Assembly: GCA_038277395.1 (NCBI GenBank)
Contig: CM076193.1
Coordinates: 68,850,677-68,914,676, forward strand
Length of the DNA stretch: 64,000 bases
DNA from: Dryocosmus kuriphilus
Lineage: Eukaryota > Arthropoda > Insecta > Hymenoptera > Cynipidae
Reading direction: 5' to 3'
Part shown: one piece after another, positions 22,592 through 34,944 of the stretch
Layout of the letters: each line of letters opens with the position of its first letter
Position numbering within the stretch: the first letter of the stretch is position 1
Notes under the pieces: model-generated
Database searches by the model: none
What the model was told of the DNA's origin: nothing
What the model saw: only the letters and a program-made list of their open reading frames with translations
Program-made: the position numbers and the translations under genes

Positions 22592-24904
22592 AACCAAGAA
22601 AATTCAAAAGAAGCATTTTGTCTAGTAAAATATCTAAAACGCATTTTTCTTTTTATACACTAGAGGGCTCCGACCCCGGCTCGCTTCGCTCGCCACCCCC
22701 CCCCCCCCCCCCCCCCCAGGAGTGTATTTCCATCAGTATTTTGTATTAAATAGCATTTTTTATTACATTTTTTATTTTAATTCTTGAATTTTAATTCTTT
22801 TATTTTAAATACTTAATTTTAATTCTATTCAGTAAGGGAAAAAAAATTTTCTCAAGCTTCTCCGCTGTTAAATTTTGAACTTTTCTTCCTCCTAACTCCT
22901 TTCGTTTAATTGTAGCCTTTCAAGTCCGTTCAATTAATCAATTCGTCCTTTCTTGTTCTGAAAGCTTCTGCCTCGGAGGCATGACGCAATCAGCACGATA
23001 AAGCAGCAACGACTATACACAGAAAATATATCTATAGATGTGACGCGCGTGAACTCCGTCAGTAAACTGATAGGAGTTTTATTTTTCCTTATACTATATT
23101 CGCAATCACCGCGCAAGAATTTTTTATAGAGTAGAAGGATGGAAAAAGTTGTGTAAGATTTAAAAAAATCGGTCAGACTAATGCTTGTCTTTCTTCAATC
23201 TGGAAAGAAGTTCTCTACGAATTTAGACTAATGACATCGAAGTATTCTACATTCGTAAAAGACCCGGGAATGTAAAGAAAAGTTAACACCTGAATGGAAT
23301 TTTTTCCTAAACTCCTGAATTTAACTACTTCCTTAGGTTTTTAGCTAAAACCAAAGAAAGGTCTGCAGAAACCAAGCCATGATTCAAGACTGCTTTTTCT
23401 GAGCGAACAGAGTATAAAATTAAGATTTTTAAAAAATACACTAAACAAATCTTTTTACCCCTAGAATGTATTTTTTATTTATTGAGGAATAGGCTTTAAA
23501 TTTAACAGAATCAGAAAAAAATTATTTTAAGGTTATTATCGGACCTTTGTGTAATTTGTAATTTCTTCAAAATTAGTGGTCTGAAATGGCCCCAAAAACT
23601 TTATTTTCTGGAATGATATTCACAGGATTTCTTCTAGAATATAAAGAGAGTATTCTTTATAATAAATAAATTAAAAATATTTATACGGAGTGACAGAAAA
23701 TATGCTGAATGGTAAAAATAAAATTCAAAGCTCCACAGGAATCTTTAAAGTATAAAAAATTTGTATTTTCTGTTTGTTTCAAAATTCAAGATTCTTATCT
23801 ACCACCCGGTGCAGCGGTATAAATATTGGAAGTGTCTACGTGTACATTTCGGTACAAATAGTTTTGAATTACGCGCTTGGCTATTGCCACTGAAAATTCG
23901 CTACTAATATAGTTCTGAACTACACATTTTGGCTATTTGTACGGAAATTTTGGTACAAATAACCAAGGTCGTAGTTCGGAGATATTTGTACTGAAAATTT
24001 TAATCTTGAAAAAATATGTAAATATTGTATATTAAAATAATGAAGATTTAAAAATTATCTAAACCAGAAACATTCATTTAACGTCCAATGTCAAAGTTCA
24101 AGTAAAAAGCTGCTAATCAAAAAAGGAACTCCACAATGAAATTTGGACAAACAAACCCGAAAAATTGAAAAGGCTTCTAGCAAAAATCCGAACAAGAAAA
24201 ACAAAAAAAGAGGAGGGAAAAGTGAAGGCAACCAACCAAATCCCCTTCCTTCTTTTTTCTTTCCCTCGTCTTCTTTTGTTTCTACTTTTTTAAAACCGAA
24301 AACCAAAAACCCATTAAAATTCATAAAAAGCCAACGTTTCGGTGCACATATAACACCCTTATCAAGGCAAAAAAAGGAAAAAAAAAAAAAAAATTATAAT
24401 GAAAAACAATATCACCCAGCCAGCTCCGCGAGGTCGCCACGATGTTCCGTCTCTGGGACCCGACCAAGTAATAAGAAAATAATAGGTACAATAATAAAGC
24501 CCATACCTGAAAACGTAAGGAAAACAAGCACGCATTGACCCAGGAACAAAGACCACCAAAACAAAAGCAAATCAAAATCCAGAAATATAGAGAGAAAATA
24601 AAAAGAAAAGAATGCATGGAATTTAAACTCTAAATGTATTCAATTATACCATAAAAACAACCATTTAATTTATCCAAATCAGTCTTTAAATTTATAGAAA
24701 ACTCCTTTTGCTTTTAAATATAAAGCATTTTCATGAATTTCCTCTTAATCTTATCATTCTCATAATGCAAAATCTGAACACCATCCCAATCAAAGGAACA
24801 TTCGACACATTCACTAGTATGTCTAGCAAGAACACTGCGATAAGAACGCTCCAAACGTACATCGTCCTTATGTTCCTCGACTCTGGTATAAAGAAGTCTA
24901 CCAG
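22592..24904 (-). repeat. left arm: inverted, 5'-truncated PLE copy
   Basis: Read on the minus strand this contains the last ~90 codons of GIY-YIG (from about 24904), 3' noncoding sequence, a hammerhead-like motif, and a 3' end with a 22-nt C run on the plus strand (22696-22717) beside GCTCGCTTCGCTCGCC. The inner breakpoint is sharp: identity to the right arm stops at CTACCAG/CTGGTAG (24904/27195). Confidence 0.85.
24330..24368 (-). ncRNA. hammerhead-like motif, left PLE arm
   Basis: The minus strand reads GCC, TTGATAA, a stem-loop, then GAAAC-GTT-GGC. The layout is as at 27736-27774, but the cleavage-site triplet is GTT. The core deviates from CUGANGA, so activity is doubtful. Confidence 0.4.
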
Positions 24905-25084
24905 TTTAGATCATTTCTAAATCTTTATTATTGGAATTTCTGTGAACTGGATTGGTAGTCATATTACCTTGTGGATCATTTTTTGGTTTTGTCTTGGTTT
25001 TTTTGTAATTAGCATGTTTTTTTTAAACACTTTAAAGTTCCGGATGGCCCTGAAGCCATTAAGAAAGTTAAAGTTTAGTGTGAC

Positions 25085-26984
25085 GTTAATCACAAACTAA
25101 AAGATAGTATACTTCAAAAGAGATTTTTAATTGAATGTAGAAGGAATGATGTTTTACCTCAAAAAGTTTTCTTTCTTGATAGAAAATTTAAAGATTTCAG
25201 TTTTTATAGTAATTTTTGCAATAGAAATTTCAAAAAGACTTTAAGTAAGTTTAAAATCTCAATGCTAAATTTACTCATCAAGAATCTTTCTAACCATGTT
25301 AACTTTTTAAAATCTAAGATTTTAAAATTGAAAAATGAATTGGAATTTTGTTTGACAGAAAATGAGATTGCTGATCTTCTAAAATATCAGATTGTTCTTA
25401 ATGATAAATTTTTAAATAACGATAAAAAACGTGAAAATAAAATTTTTAAATTGATCGAAAATCAAACTAATGTTCAGGAGCGAAATTTAAATTTACACAA
25501 AATTTTTGAGGAGGAAGGAGAGAAGGATCCTTGGTTCTTCAATTTGGCAGATGTTCAGATTCCTGACTCAGTCCAAGGTATTTTGAGAATGGGTAGAGGC
25601 TTCAGTAACTGTGCAACTAAAATTAAGTCGAAGAAAATGATAGAGATTTTTAAGGACGTTGAAGCGAGCATGCACAAGCTACCGGTATTAGATCAGCAGG
25701 ATTTCAGGAACAAGGTCCTACATCTTTCCAAAAGCTTTGTCGATAAGTAGCGTTTACACATTAGTGTTTTTGATCGAAAGGTTGCTAAGGGCCTCTCGAC
25801 AACTAAATACTTTCTCAGGAAAAACCCGGATCTGATTTGTATGAATGCTGACAAGGGTAACATCACTGTTTGCATGAGGAAATCGAAATATGTGAGGGAC
25901 ATGAAGCGCTTGCTTTCTGATGAAGAAAAATTTGAAATAATAAATGAAAATGCAATTAAAAAGTTAAAGAATAGTACTTTTAGATTGCTGAATAATTGGA
26001 CATTGGCTGGACTTCTGGGAAAAGATATCATATGGACAGATATCAATACTCATGATTCGGTTCTTGCTCGATGCTATGGTTTGAGGAAGATTCATAAGGA
26101 GAATCATCCTTTGAGATTGATTGTTTCGACCATTAACACTTCTACTAAATTTTTGGAGCAAAATTTCAATATGATTATCAAAGACTCCTTTGATGTCTCA
26201 AATTATAGCATAAAGAATAGTTGGGTTTTTCAAAAATTTATAACGCAAAAAAAGGTACCGGATGACTGTGTCATAATTTCCTTGGATGTTGTGGCAATGT
26301 TTCCAAACATACCCTTGGATTTGGTTAAAGCAGCTAGTCTTAATAGATGGGATAAAATTAAAGTACGCACTCGATTGGATCAAAAACAGTTTCTAAAAGG
26401 GATAGATTTTATAATGAATTCCATTTAGTTTAAGCTCAATGGTGTCTTTTATAAACAAAAGTTTGGTACTCCGATAGGTACTGTCATTTCTCCGACTTTA
26501 GCAGAGATCGTGATGGAGGATTTGGAGAATTTCGCTTTTCAGCAGTTGGATTTTGATGTTCTTTTCTACACTCGTTATGTGGATGACACTTTTTTGTTTT
26601 CATCCGAAACTTCAATTCACCTGTGAGATCGAGAAAAATAGCAAAATTAGTTTTCTAGACTTAGAGTTAACAAGACTTCTCGAAGGGAGTATTATTAGTA
26701 ACTGGTTTGGAAAGAGTACTTATTCTGGCAGAATTTTGAACTTTTTCTCTGAACATCCTATACAAAATAAAATTGCGGTGATTAAGGGGTTTGCTGACAG
26801 AGCTGTGGGTTTGTCCAGTGAGCCTTTTCACACACAGAATCTGAACATTGTTAGGAAGACATTGTTTATGAATCATTATCCACAGAACTTGATCGAAAAA
26901 CATATCAAGGTTAGAATTGAACAAATTAAAATCAAACATAGCAATTGTATAGTTCCTGATACTACACAAAAAGAGAGAGTTTAG
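25085..26984 (+). pseudogene. Penelope-like reverse transcriptase, broken
   Basis: The reading frame runs from about 25085 with in-frame TAG stops at 25748-25750 and 26426-26428 and a frameshift near 26610; the last part is in the 26553-26984 frame. RT motifs in order: NADKGNITVCMRKSKY, YGLRKIHKENHPLRLIVST, SLDVVAMFPNIPLDLV, KFGTPIGTVISPTLAEIVME, and the catalytic RYVDD (YVDD at 26576-26587). The thumb-region block FFSEHPIQNKIAVIKGFADR follows. This order and the wording of the blocks are characteristic of Penelope-like elements, whose RT is related to telomerase. The protein would copy element RNA at a nicked target. Confidence 0.9.
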
Positions 26985-27139
26985 TTTTTCTGACACATTT
27001 GTTCTTCCATACTTTGGTCAAGTTTCTAAGACTATTCAATTTATGTTGAGAAAGTTTAAGATCCATACCATTTTTAGAGTTCCATTTAAAATGGAATTTT
27101 TCATAACTTTTGGTAAAGATCCTTTAGTTTGAAATCAGT

Positions 27140-27475
27140 GGGGTGGTTTATAAAATCATTTGCAAGAAGTGTGGAATGGCTTATGTGGGACAGGCTGGTA
27201 GACTTCTTTATACCAGAGTCGAGGAACATAAGAGCGATGTACGTTTGAAGCGTTCTTATCGCAGTGTTCTTGCTAGACATACTAATGAATGTGCCGAATG
27301 TTCCTTTGATTGGGATGGTGTTCAGATTTTGCATTATGAGAATGATAAGAGTAAGAGGGAACTCATGGAAATGCTTTACATTAAAAAGCAGAAGGAGCTT
27401 TTTATAGATTTAAAAACTGATTTGGATAAATTAAATGGTTGTTTTGATGGTACTCGTATAATTGAATACATTTAG
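27140..27475 (+). pseudogene. GIY-YIG endonuclease domain of the PLE
   Basis: An uninterrupted stretch begins VVYKIICKKC and continues GMAYVGQAGRLLYTRVEEH, the GIY-YIG nuclease signature with the CXXC insertion typical of canonical Penelope endonucleases. It ends at a stop at 27473-27475. In an intact element it is the C-terminal domain of one polyprotein with the RT and nicks the target DNA. The domain is open here but separated from RT by stops, so the locus counts as a pseudogene. Its last ~90 codons recur inverted at 24640-24904. Confidence 0.85.
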
Positions 27476-27735
27476 AGTTTAAATTCCATGCATTCTTTTC
27501 TTTTTCTTTTCTCTCCATTTTTCTGGATTGTGGTTTGCTTTTGTATTGATGGTCTTTATTCTTGGGTCAATGCGTGCTTATTTTCCTTACCTTTTCAGGT
27601 ATGGGCTTTATTATTGTGCCTATTATTTTCTTATTACTTGGTCGGGTCCCAGAGACGGAACATCGTGGCGACCTCGCGGCGCTGGCTGGGTGATATTGTT
27701 TTTCATTATAATTTTTTTGTTTTTTTTCTTTTTTT

Positions 27736-27774
27736 GCCTTGATAAGGGTGTTATATGTGCACCGAAACGTCGGC
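27736..27774 (+). ncRNA. hammerhead-like motif, right PLE arm
   Basis: Order: GCC (stem I), TTGATAA in place of the CUGANGA core, a stem-loop (GGGTG with CACC), then GAAAC-GTC and GGC, which pairs with the first GCC. PLEs are known to carry type I hammerheads with a very short stem III in this position. Two core bases differ from consensus, so this may be a decayed ribozyme. Confidence 0.5.
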
Positions 27775-29312
27775 TTTTTATGAATTTTAATGGGTTTTTG
27801 GTTTTGGGTTTTAAGAAAGTAGAAACAAAAAAAGACGAGGGAAAGAAAAAAGAAGGAAGGGGATTTGGTTGGTTGTCTTCTCTTTTCCCTCCTCTTTTTT
27901 TGTTTTTTTGTTCGGATTTTTGCTAGAAGCCTTTTCAACTTTTTGGGTTTGTTTGTCCAAATTTCATTGTGGAGTTCCTTTCTTGATTAACAGCTTTTTA
28001 CTTGAACTTTGACATTGGACGTTAAATGAATGTTTCTGGTTTAGATAATTTTTAAATCTTCATTATTTTAATATACAATATTTACATATTTTTTCAAGAT
28101 TAAAATTTTCAGTACAAATATCTCCGAACTACGACCTTTGTTATTTGTACCAAAATTTCCGTACAAATAGCCAAAATGTGTAGTTCAGAGCTATATTAGT
28201 AGCGAATTTTCAGTGGCAATAGCCAAGCACGTAGTTCAAAACTATTTGTACCGAAATGTACACGTAGACACTTCCAATATTTATACCGCTGCACCGGGTG
28301 GTAGAAAAGAATCTTGAATTTTGAAATACACAGAAAATACAAATTTTTTATACTTCAAAGATTCCTGTGGAGCTTTGAATTTTATTTTTACAATTCAGCA
28401 TATTTTCTGTCACTCAGTATAAATATTTTTAATTTATTTATTATAAAGAATACTCTCTTTATATTCTAGAAGAAATCCTGTGAATACCATTCCAGAAAAT
28501 AAAGTTTTCGGGGGCCATTTCAGACCACTAATTGTGAAGAAATTACAAATTATACAAAGGTCCGATAATAACTTCAAAATAATTTTTTTTTTTGGTTCTG
28601 ATAAATTTAAAGCCTATTCCTCAATAAATAAAAAATAAATTCTAGGGATAAAAAGATTTGTTTAGTGTATTTTTTTTAAACCTTAATTTATACTCTTTTC
28701 GCTCAGAAAAAGCAGTCTTGAATCATGGCTTGGTTTCTGCAGACCTTTCATTGGTTTTAGCTAAAAACCTAAGGAAGTAGTTAAATTCTGGAGTTTAGGA
28801 AAAAATTCCATTCAGGTGTTAACTTTTCTTTACATTCCTGGTTTTTTTTACGAATGTAGAATACTTCGAGGTCATTACTCTAAATTCGTAGAGAACTCCT
28901 TTCCAGATTGAAGAAAGACAAGCATTAGTCTGACCGATTTTTTTAAATCTTACACACCTTTTTCCATCCTTCTACTCTATAAAAAATGCTTGCACGGTGA
29001 TTCCGAATATAGTATAAGGAAAAAGAAAACTCCCACCAGTTTACTGACGGAGCTCACGCGCGTCACATCTATAGATATATTTTCTGTGTATAGTCGTTGC
29101 TGCTTTATCGTGCTGATTGCGTCATGCCTCCGAGGCAGAAACTTTTGGAACTAGAAAGGAGGAATCGATTAACTGAGCGGACGAGGAAGGCTACAATTAA
29201 ACGAAAGGAGTTAGGAAGAAGAAAAGTTCAAAAAGAATTAAAATTTAAGAATTAAAATAAAAAATTTAATAAAAAATGCTATTTAATACAAAATACTGAT
29301 AGAAATACACCC

Positions 29313-29327
29313 GGGGGGGGGGGGGGG
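29313..29327. repeat. G15 run at the right PLE terminus
   Basis: 15 consecutive G, followed by GCGAGCGAAGCGAGC and GGGGGCGCAGCCCCC (29343-29357, a palindrome). It is the counterpart of the C22 run in the left arm. Confidence 0.9.
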
Positions 29328-29443
29328 CGAGCGAAGCGAGCAGGGGGCGCAGCCCCCTAGTGTATAAAAAGAAAAATACATTTTAGATATTTTACTAGAC
29401 AAAATTTTCCTTTTGAATTTTTTTGGTCGTATATCTCTATGAA

Positions 29444-29780
29444 ATACATCCCCTACCTATCTGTTAAAAGTTAAAAATTTCAAAGCCTATAAAATATGAA
29501 GACGTGAAATTGAGGAAATTTGCTGATTTGGTAAACGTTCTAAGTTTTTAAAATTGAAAAGAGCTCAAAACATTAATAAATTTTAAAATCCATTAATTGA
29601 GGGCCCCTTTGAAACTTCATATAATTTAAACTTTTTTTACAAATGAATCTTTCAACGCTCCAATCATTGTGGCCATGCACTTCTCAGATTGTCAGGATAT
29701 TGAAATCAAACAGTCTACCAATGAGAAAAGTTTCAAATTACATACTAGCTTCTTAAGTGGAATTATACCTTCAAAAATAA
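29444..29780. other. no recognisable gene
   Basis: AT-rich sequence flanking the PLE; nothing supported. Confidence 0.6.
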
Positions 29781-29786
29781 AAAATC

Positions 29787-30090
29787 TGCCCGCTTCGCGG
29801 GCACATTCTCGTCACACGCTTCGCGCAAAGTATGAGCGTGGTCTGGAGGTCGTTGCGCTTCGCGCTCCGATATATTTAAGGCTCGCGCTTCGCACTCGAG
29901 TGTTTTTGCTCCTTGCACATCGTGCTCGGAATTCGTTACGTGGGTCTTAAAATTTCAAAACACCTACTTTTAATGAGATTATTAAATTTGAATTTTTTGT
30001 TAAAAATTACAAAAGGAATTATTTTACTTAAGGCTCTATCGACCTTAGGGAATACATTCTCATCATGAAACTCGCGCTTCACGCTCGACA
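29787..30090. repeat. cluster of GCTTCGCGC-type motifs
   Basis: Short GC-rich words recur every 20-40 bases in an AT-rich setting: CGCTTCGCGGGC, CACGCTTCGCGC, GCGCTTCGCGCTC, GCGCTTCGCACTC and, after a gap, GCGCTTCACGCTC near 30066. The same vocabulary occurs at both PLE ends (CTCGCTTCGCTCG). It may be a degenerate microsatellite-like repeat shared among elements. The open frame at 29669-29950 is a product of it. Confidence 0.5.
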
Positions 30091-30289
30091 ATTAAATTTT
30101 TTTAAACATATTGTAGATTGGTAATCATCACCTGGATGTGTTGATATCTTCTTTCTACTATTTCTATCCCCGGACGTTAAATCGATAATGAGGACTCAAA
30201 ATCTCTCCTCGATCGTATTATTTTTTTTGTAATTTTTAAAATTTTCACAATGCAGGATTTCGATTCTTAAAAGTAAAACGATGAGTCTT

Positions 30290-30850
30290 ATGAATAAATT
30301 TTGTAGCACTTTCCAAGGGGAACAATTCTTCTTGTTAATATTTTCTCGTATCTCGCATAGTTTTGCTGAAAAGTGGATTTGTTTGTATTTAATAAAATAT
30401 TTTAGGAAGTACTCAAAAACTACGCGTCTGTTCAGAAAAATGACTGAGAGCATATTTATAGATCTTTTTGTGGTGAAAAACTTTGTTTATTATGATTTTT
30501 TTCGTACCTTGTATAGTTTGGCGGGAAATTTCAATTTTTGATTTTTAATTATGTTTTCTCGATTAAAACAAAAACGGTACGTTTTATAAAAAAATGGTTA
30601 ATACAAAATTTGTAGACCTTTTTGAGCTAAACAACTTTGTTTATTATAATTTTTTTCTTATCTTGAATATTTTCCAAGAAAACACAGTTTTTTTTAATAA
30701 CGTTTTCTCGATTAAAACAAAAACCGTGTATTTTATGAAAAAAATGGTTGAAACAAAATTTGTATTTTTTGATGAACAATTTTACTTGCAACTATTTTTT
30801 TCGCATCTCGCATATTTTAGCCGGAAAATGGACTTTTTGATTTTGTGAAA
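30290..30850 (+). repeat. ~152-bp tandem repeat, four diverged units
   Basis: Unit anchors ATGAATAAATTTTGTAG, ATGACTGAGAGCATATTTAT, ATGGTTAATACAAAATTTGT and ATGGTTGAAACAAAATTTGT lie at about 30290, 30440, 30594 and 30746. GTTTTCTCGATTAAAACAAA recurs at 30552 and 30702. The open frames in the array translate to the same repeated peptide and are not considered genes. Confidence 0.75.
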
Positions 30851-30857
30851 ACCATTT

Positions 30858-31150
30858 TTGATGCATAAAACCATAACCATTGGTCAAAAACCGCTGGTTA
30901 ACGAACTCATCCTTTCTTTTTACGCCTTAAAGAAGTGTGCGGAAGCGGAAACCAATCCGTATAGACCTTCGAAAGTTTTCGTGGGAACAGACTCCAACGA
31001 CGACGATGACAACAACGACAACAGACAGACAGACGCCGTCGCAAAACATGTTTTTTCGGATTCAGGGGGTCGCGAAACGTCGAGATTTGATGAAATCCGC
31101 GAAAATCAGTTTTTACATAAAACAAATACCTTCTCATTGAGATGAGAATG
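30858..31150. other. GC-richer segment with (GACA)n, likely the end of a repeat element
   Basis: Directly after the tandem array the composition shifts. It contains GACGACGATGACAACAACGA, ACAGACAGACAGACGCCGTC and GGGTCGCGAAACGTCGAGAT. Overlapping frames exist on both strands without a recognised domain. The position suggests it belongs to the same element as the tandem array, but this is not proven. Confidence 0.35.
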
Positions 31151-32984
31151 TAAAAAGTACACAAGAACTGTTCATACAGTACCCTGTAAAAAAGTGGACG
31201 TAGTCTTACTACTTTGAACATTGGCGACTTTTCGGGCCACCTGTCACGTCCTACAAATTTGCAAGTAATCTGATGATCGATGTGTGAATTTACAACCCAC
31301 TTTTAAAGTGTATTCGCTCTCAAAAATAACCTACTAATTGTAAAGTGTTAACAAATTACTTTCAAGACAGTTTTACTATTAGAAATTGAAATAAGAGATG
31401 CAGTGTAAAACACTCGGGTGGTATATTAGTACAGATTAGGGAAAAATTATTTTATTTTTTGGTTTTACTGAGTAATAGTAAATTAAATTAAATTTCATGA
31501 AGTGGAGGGACGTATATTAATTAATATTATTTCCATTTCTTTGCACTCTGAGCGGGAGAATAAGCAGACTAAAAGTACGGTTATGTTTACAAAGTAAACT
31601 GACCATCTTCATCTTAGCATTCAGCATTTGTCCAGATCTTAGGATATTCTCCGGCGTATTGTCATGCCGATTTCAGGATTTTTTTAGGCACGATTTAAAT
31701 GATATCGTCTCTAGAGATAGTCTAAGAGATTTGGGATTTACCTGCCTCCAGGCCATTTAAAACCCCTACCTGAAACCTTGAAAACTTCTACCTGAGAGCC
31801 TGCAAAAAGTCGTCTCAGAAACTTCTCTGAATCTGAGAATCCTTAGGCATTTTCCAGTGATTTCCAGGGGAAGGTGCACAATAATCCAAATGAAAACAAA
31901 ACGGACACACAAAGAGAACACATAAACCACACAAAACAGACGAAACTTCCAAACATAACACATAAAATATTTGTGTAAACAAATCGGTCGAGTAACAACC
32001 GGCAATCGGCGGACATTTTATATATTGACGTTTGGATTCATTAGTTTGGATCCTCTCGTGTAAGCTCGGTCCACGCGAAGATTCCCGAAACACATCTCGC
32101 CTACGTCGTCCAGTGTGTCGACAATGATCGCGATCTAAACTATTATTTGGCTCTTTATTTTTCGCTTCTTCCTATTGCAGGCGCGGCTACAGAAATTTTT
32201 GGACCCCGTACTTGCATTGGTGCCCATCAGTGGCCATGTAATTGTTAAATAATTACTACAGTACATGAAATAATTTGGTTTCCATCACATTCGTATTCCA
32301 AAACCTCTACAAATCCTCTCCAACTAACCATTAGTTTCTTGCTGAAAATGATCAAAACATAGACGAAAAAATATTATAGAAAAATAATTATCGGCCTACA
32401 ATGACTTTCTTATAATTAAATTCCTATAATTTTTCCTCGATTACAGGAATAGTTATAGGCAAATAATTACTGAAGTGAATAATATTAAAATAATGCAAAA
32501 AGTATAAGAAAAGTATAAATTAATATAATTTAATGGGAGTCCCTGAGACGGAAATACATAAAAATTGGCATATTTTAAAGAGCTTTGTTCAACAATGGGG
32601 TATGGCGTTTTTTTTTATACCGCATTTTTCCTTTTTTAGTTACAAACTCCTTCTGATGCACTAAAATACATATATACACCGCGCCCAATAGCAAAGCGAT
32701 GGCGCGCAACGCGCGAGACGCCTCGGGTTCACTGACAGATGACGCCGCGTATTTATATATTAGTTTATTTATTTGCGCTATACGAAAAAAATTATTGTGT
32801 ATAATGTTTTCTAACTATGTTTGCCTGATTTTCTTCCAGACAGAGGAGTCGTTTACCTCAATACTGCTCCGCTGAAGAAAAGGCATTGGTTACAGTGTTT
32901 AACAGCACGTTCGGTATACCTGGGAATTTATTTAGTTATTACAAATATTTTTACATTATTTATACTTAAATCGCATATACAAAC
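31151..32984. other. non-coding; contains the second copy of the 19.4-kb repeat
   Basis: 31990-32220 is the diverged direct counterpart of 19430-19690. A GC-rich island at 32680-32750 (GATGGCGCGCAACGCGCGAG) has an internal palindrome. No gene is supported. Confidence 0.5.
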
Positions 32985-33235
32985 GTAGTTTGTTTTCTCC
33001 TTTTGCTTCTCTGAAAGTTTTAGGCCAATATATCATGTATAAAAAAAGTTCCGTGACACAAAAACTTTCTGGAGAAGCTCCAAGAAATTCCCAGCCTTAA
33101 TTTCGTCGAAAAAACTTTTTTCAAAATTTCTACTCAAATAATGTATCTATACAAACGTAATTTATTATCATCTCATGCATTTCCAAAAGCTTCAGTCTGA
33201 TATTTTATTTACAAAAAACTTCTGTGATTCAAATG
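32985..33235 (-). repeat. inverted copy of the 678-935 dispersed repeat
   Basis: The reverse complement aligns with 678-935 through CATGATATATTGGCCTA, GGAGCTTCT, CAAAGTTTTTT and AAGTAAAATATC-GACTGAA words. The two copies are about 32 kb apart in opposite orientation. Confidence 0.7.
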
Positions 33236-34944
33236 ATAAATCGATAAATCCTAAAAGTTGAGGTCGGAACATAAGAATTGTGTGTGGGTCACCTGCCCTT
33301 AAGAAAGAAGTTTCTATAAAAAAGATCATCGGATTATTCGGATACAACAAATTACAAAATAGTAACAAAAAATTAAGAAACATATGAGAAAGGAAAATTC
33401 AATAAATTTAGGAAGTTGTTTCAACAAACAAGGTCAACGGATTATTCGTATTATTACTTAACAAATAAAATTCAAGTCGACGATTGGGAATATTGGATGA
33501 AAATGAAATAAAAACCTTACTGTAAATTAATTTAAAGAAAACCTTAAGATCGGATAGGCGTGCGCAGCGCGCAGTGGGACGATATATGTTACAAAAAGAT
33601 CTCGCCAACGCAGTACGGGCTTATCCGTGGCCAAGTACCGGCTCAGCCTTGGACCAGTATTGGCTCCGTCCTCGCAAAGTACTAGTTCAACTCTGGCCAA
33701 GCACTTGCTCTGCAATAAGTACTGGTCGCCGGCGATTAAGTAAAATATTTTATGTTAAACTATTTCTTACATATTCAACTAAAACATTAATTTTTATATA
33801 ATTAAAATAAGTATTAGACTATTTTTCGAAAAACTCATAGTGACCAAAGGTGCGGAGTGAGTAGAAACACATGTCTATCCCATTGTCCAATAGTTTTAAA
33901 AAGTAATAAAGTTCAAAGAAAGGTCAAAAAAGATGTATTGTCAAGAGAGCCTTTGTGCGGAATCCCTTCTCTACCATTACAGGAAGAAGCATCTTTAGCA
34001 GTGCTAATCTCGAAGTTTCTTTATTCCATGAAAGGCAATATATTTTACAACAGTCATTTTATAAAATGCAAATTTGGACAACCTAAATTTTTATATAAAT
34101 CAAAATCAATTGTAAATCTGTCAAGTAGTTGATAAATCAGTGTGGGGTTGGCACCCGAAGCGCGCAGGCGGCTGCAGCCCATCGTATATACACACATTTA
34201 TAAGGATAGTTTTTTCATCTTATAAAATCGTATTGATTATTTATATCTATGATTGTAAAAAGATTTGAAACGAAATGTAAAATAATTCCCGGCTTTAAAA
34301 ATTTTCCATCCAATCTGTTCTAATTTTTTCTCTCATATAAAACTGAAAACCTAATTTTTACCTCTTAAAATTGAAAAGAAAAGCTATTTAAAAGAGGCAG
34401 TGGAATAAAAAAATACTAAGAAGGACTTTCAGGAGAATATTTTCCAAGGAACAATTTTTTTTTACTTTTTCATGACGTGCTTATTTTTTGGGGGGAAAAG
34501 TGGAAATTTCCAGTTTTTCAAGAAAAAATGGATTCTCTCAAGGAGGGCACGGGTGAAGATTATACTATCCAAAGTTAAGACAAAAGTTCTTGGTGTTCGC
34601 ACCTTTTGGTTCACGCCATTTCAAACGAACCCGGATAGGTGATTTGACGATCCTCGATCGGGCATCTCGCGTTCACCCATTACCGGTTTAACCCACAACC
34701 TTTACCTTGCTTTAAGCGCTCTCTGCGTCAGCCCATGCCTTCAGTCTATTTTTCTCTAATGCATTCCAAACTTTAAGATAAGTTTTCTGCGAATGAAATG
34801 TAAATTTTTTTAGGTTTCTGCTCGACATTGATCCTAAACCCTATCATAGTTGCGCCTCGCTAAACAACATATGTCCACGAAAAATTTATAATATGGTATA
34901 CACAGTATAATTAATCTTTTCAATCTTTTATATACGCAACTTAC
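33236..34944. other. no recognisable gene; two GC-rich patches
   Basis: 33540-33740 is a GC-rich patch with internally repeated CAAGTACYGG / AGTACTRGT words. 34140-34190 carries GAAGCGCGCAGGCGGCTGCAG before TATATACACAC and resembles the terminal sequence of the PLE at 29335-29365, so it could be a relic of such an end. The rest is AT-rich without features. Confidence 0.4.

Larger units (their letters stand above)
22592..29428. mobile_element. Penelope-like element (PLE) as a long inverted-repeat composite
   Basis: 22592-24904 is the reverse complement of 27195-29428. The arms are about 2.2-2.3 kb, clearly alignable throughout, and differ by about 80 bp of indels. The 2.3-kb centre (24905-27194) is single-copy. 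The right part (24905-29428, plus strand) holds RT, GIY-YIG and 3' sequence of a PLE. The left arm is a 5'-truncated copy in inverse orientation that starts inside GIY-YIG. Both 3' ends point outward. The homology continues past the LINE on the left: 20588-20619 matches the reverse complement of 29415-29443. Confidence 0.85.

Noticed and set aside
29669..29950. Open frame of 93 codons with R/A-rich end
   Set aside because: Generated by the GCTTCGCGC-type repeats.
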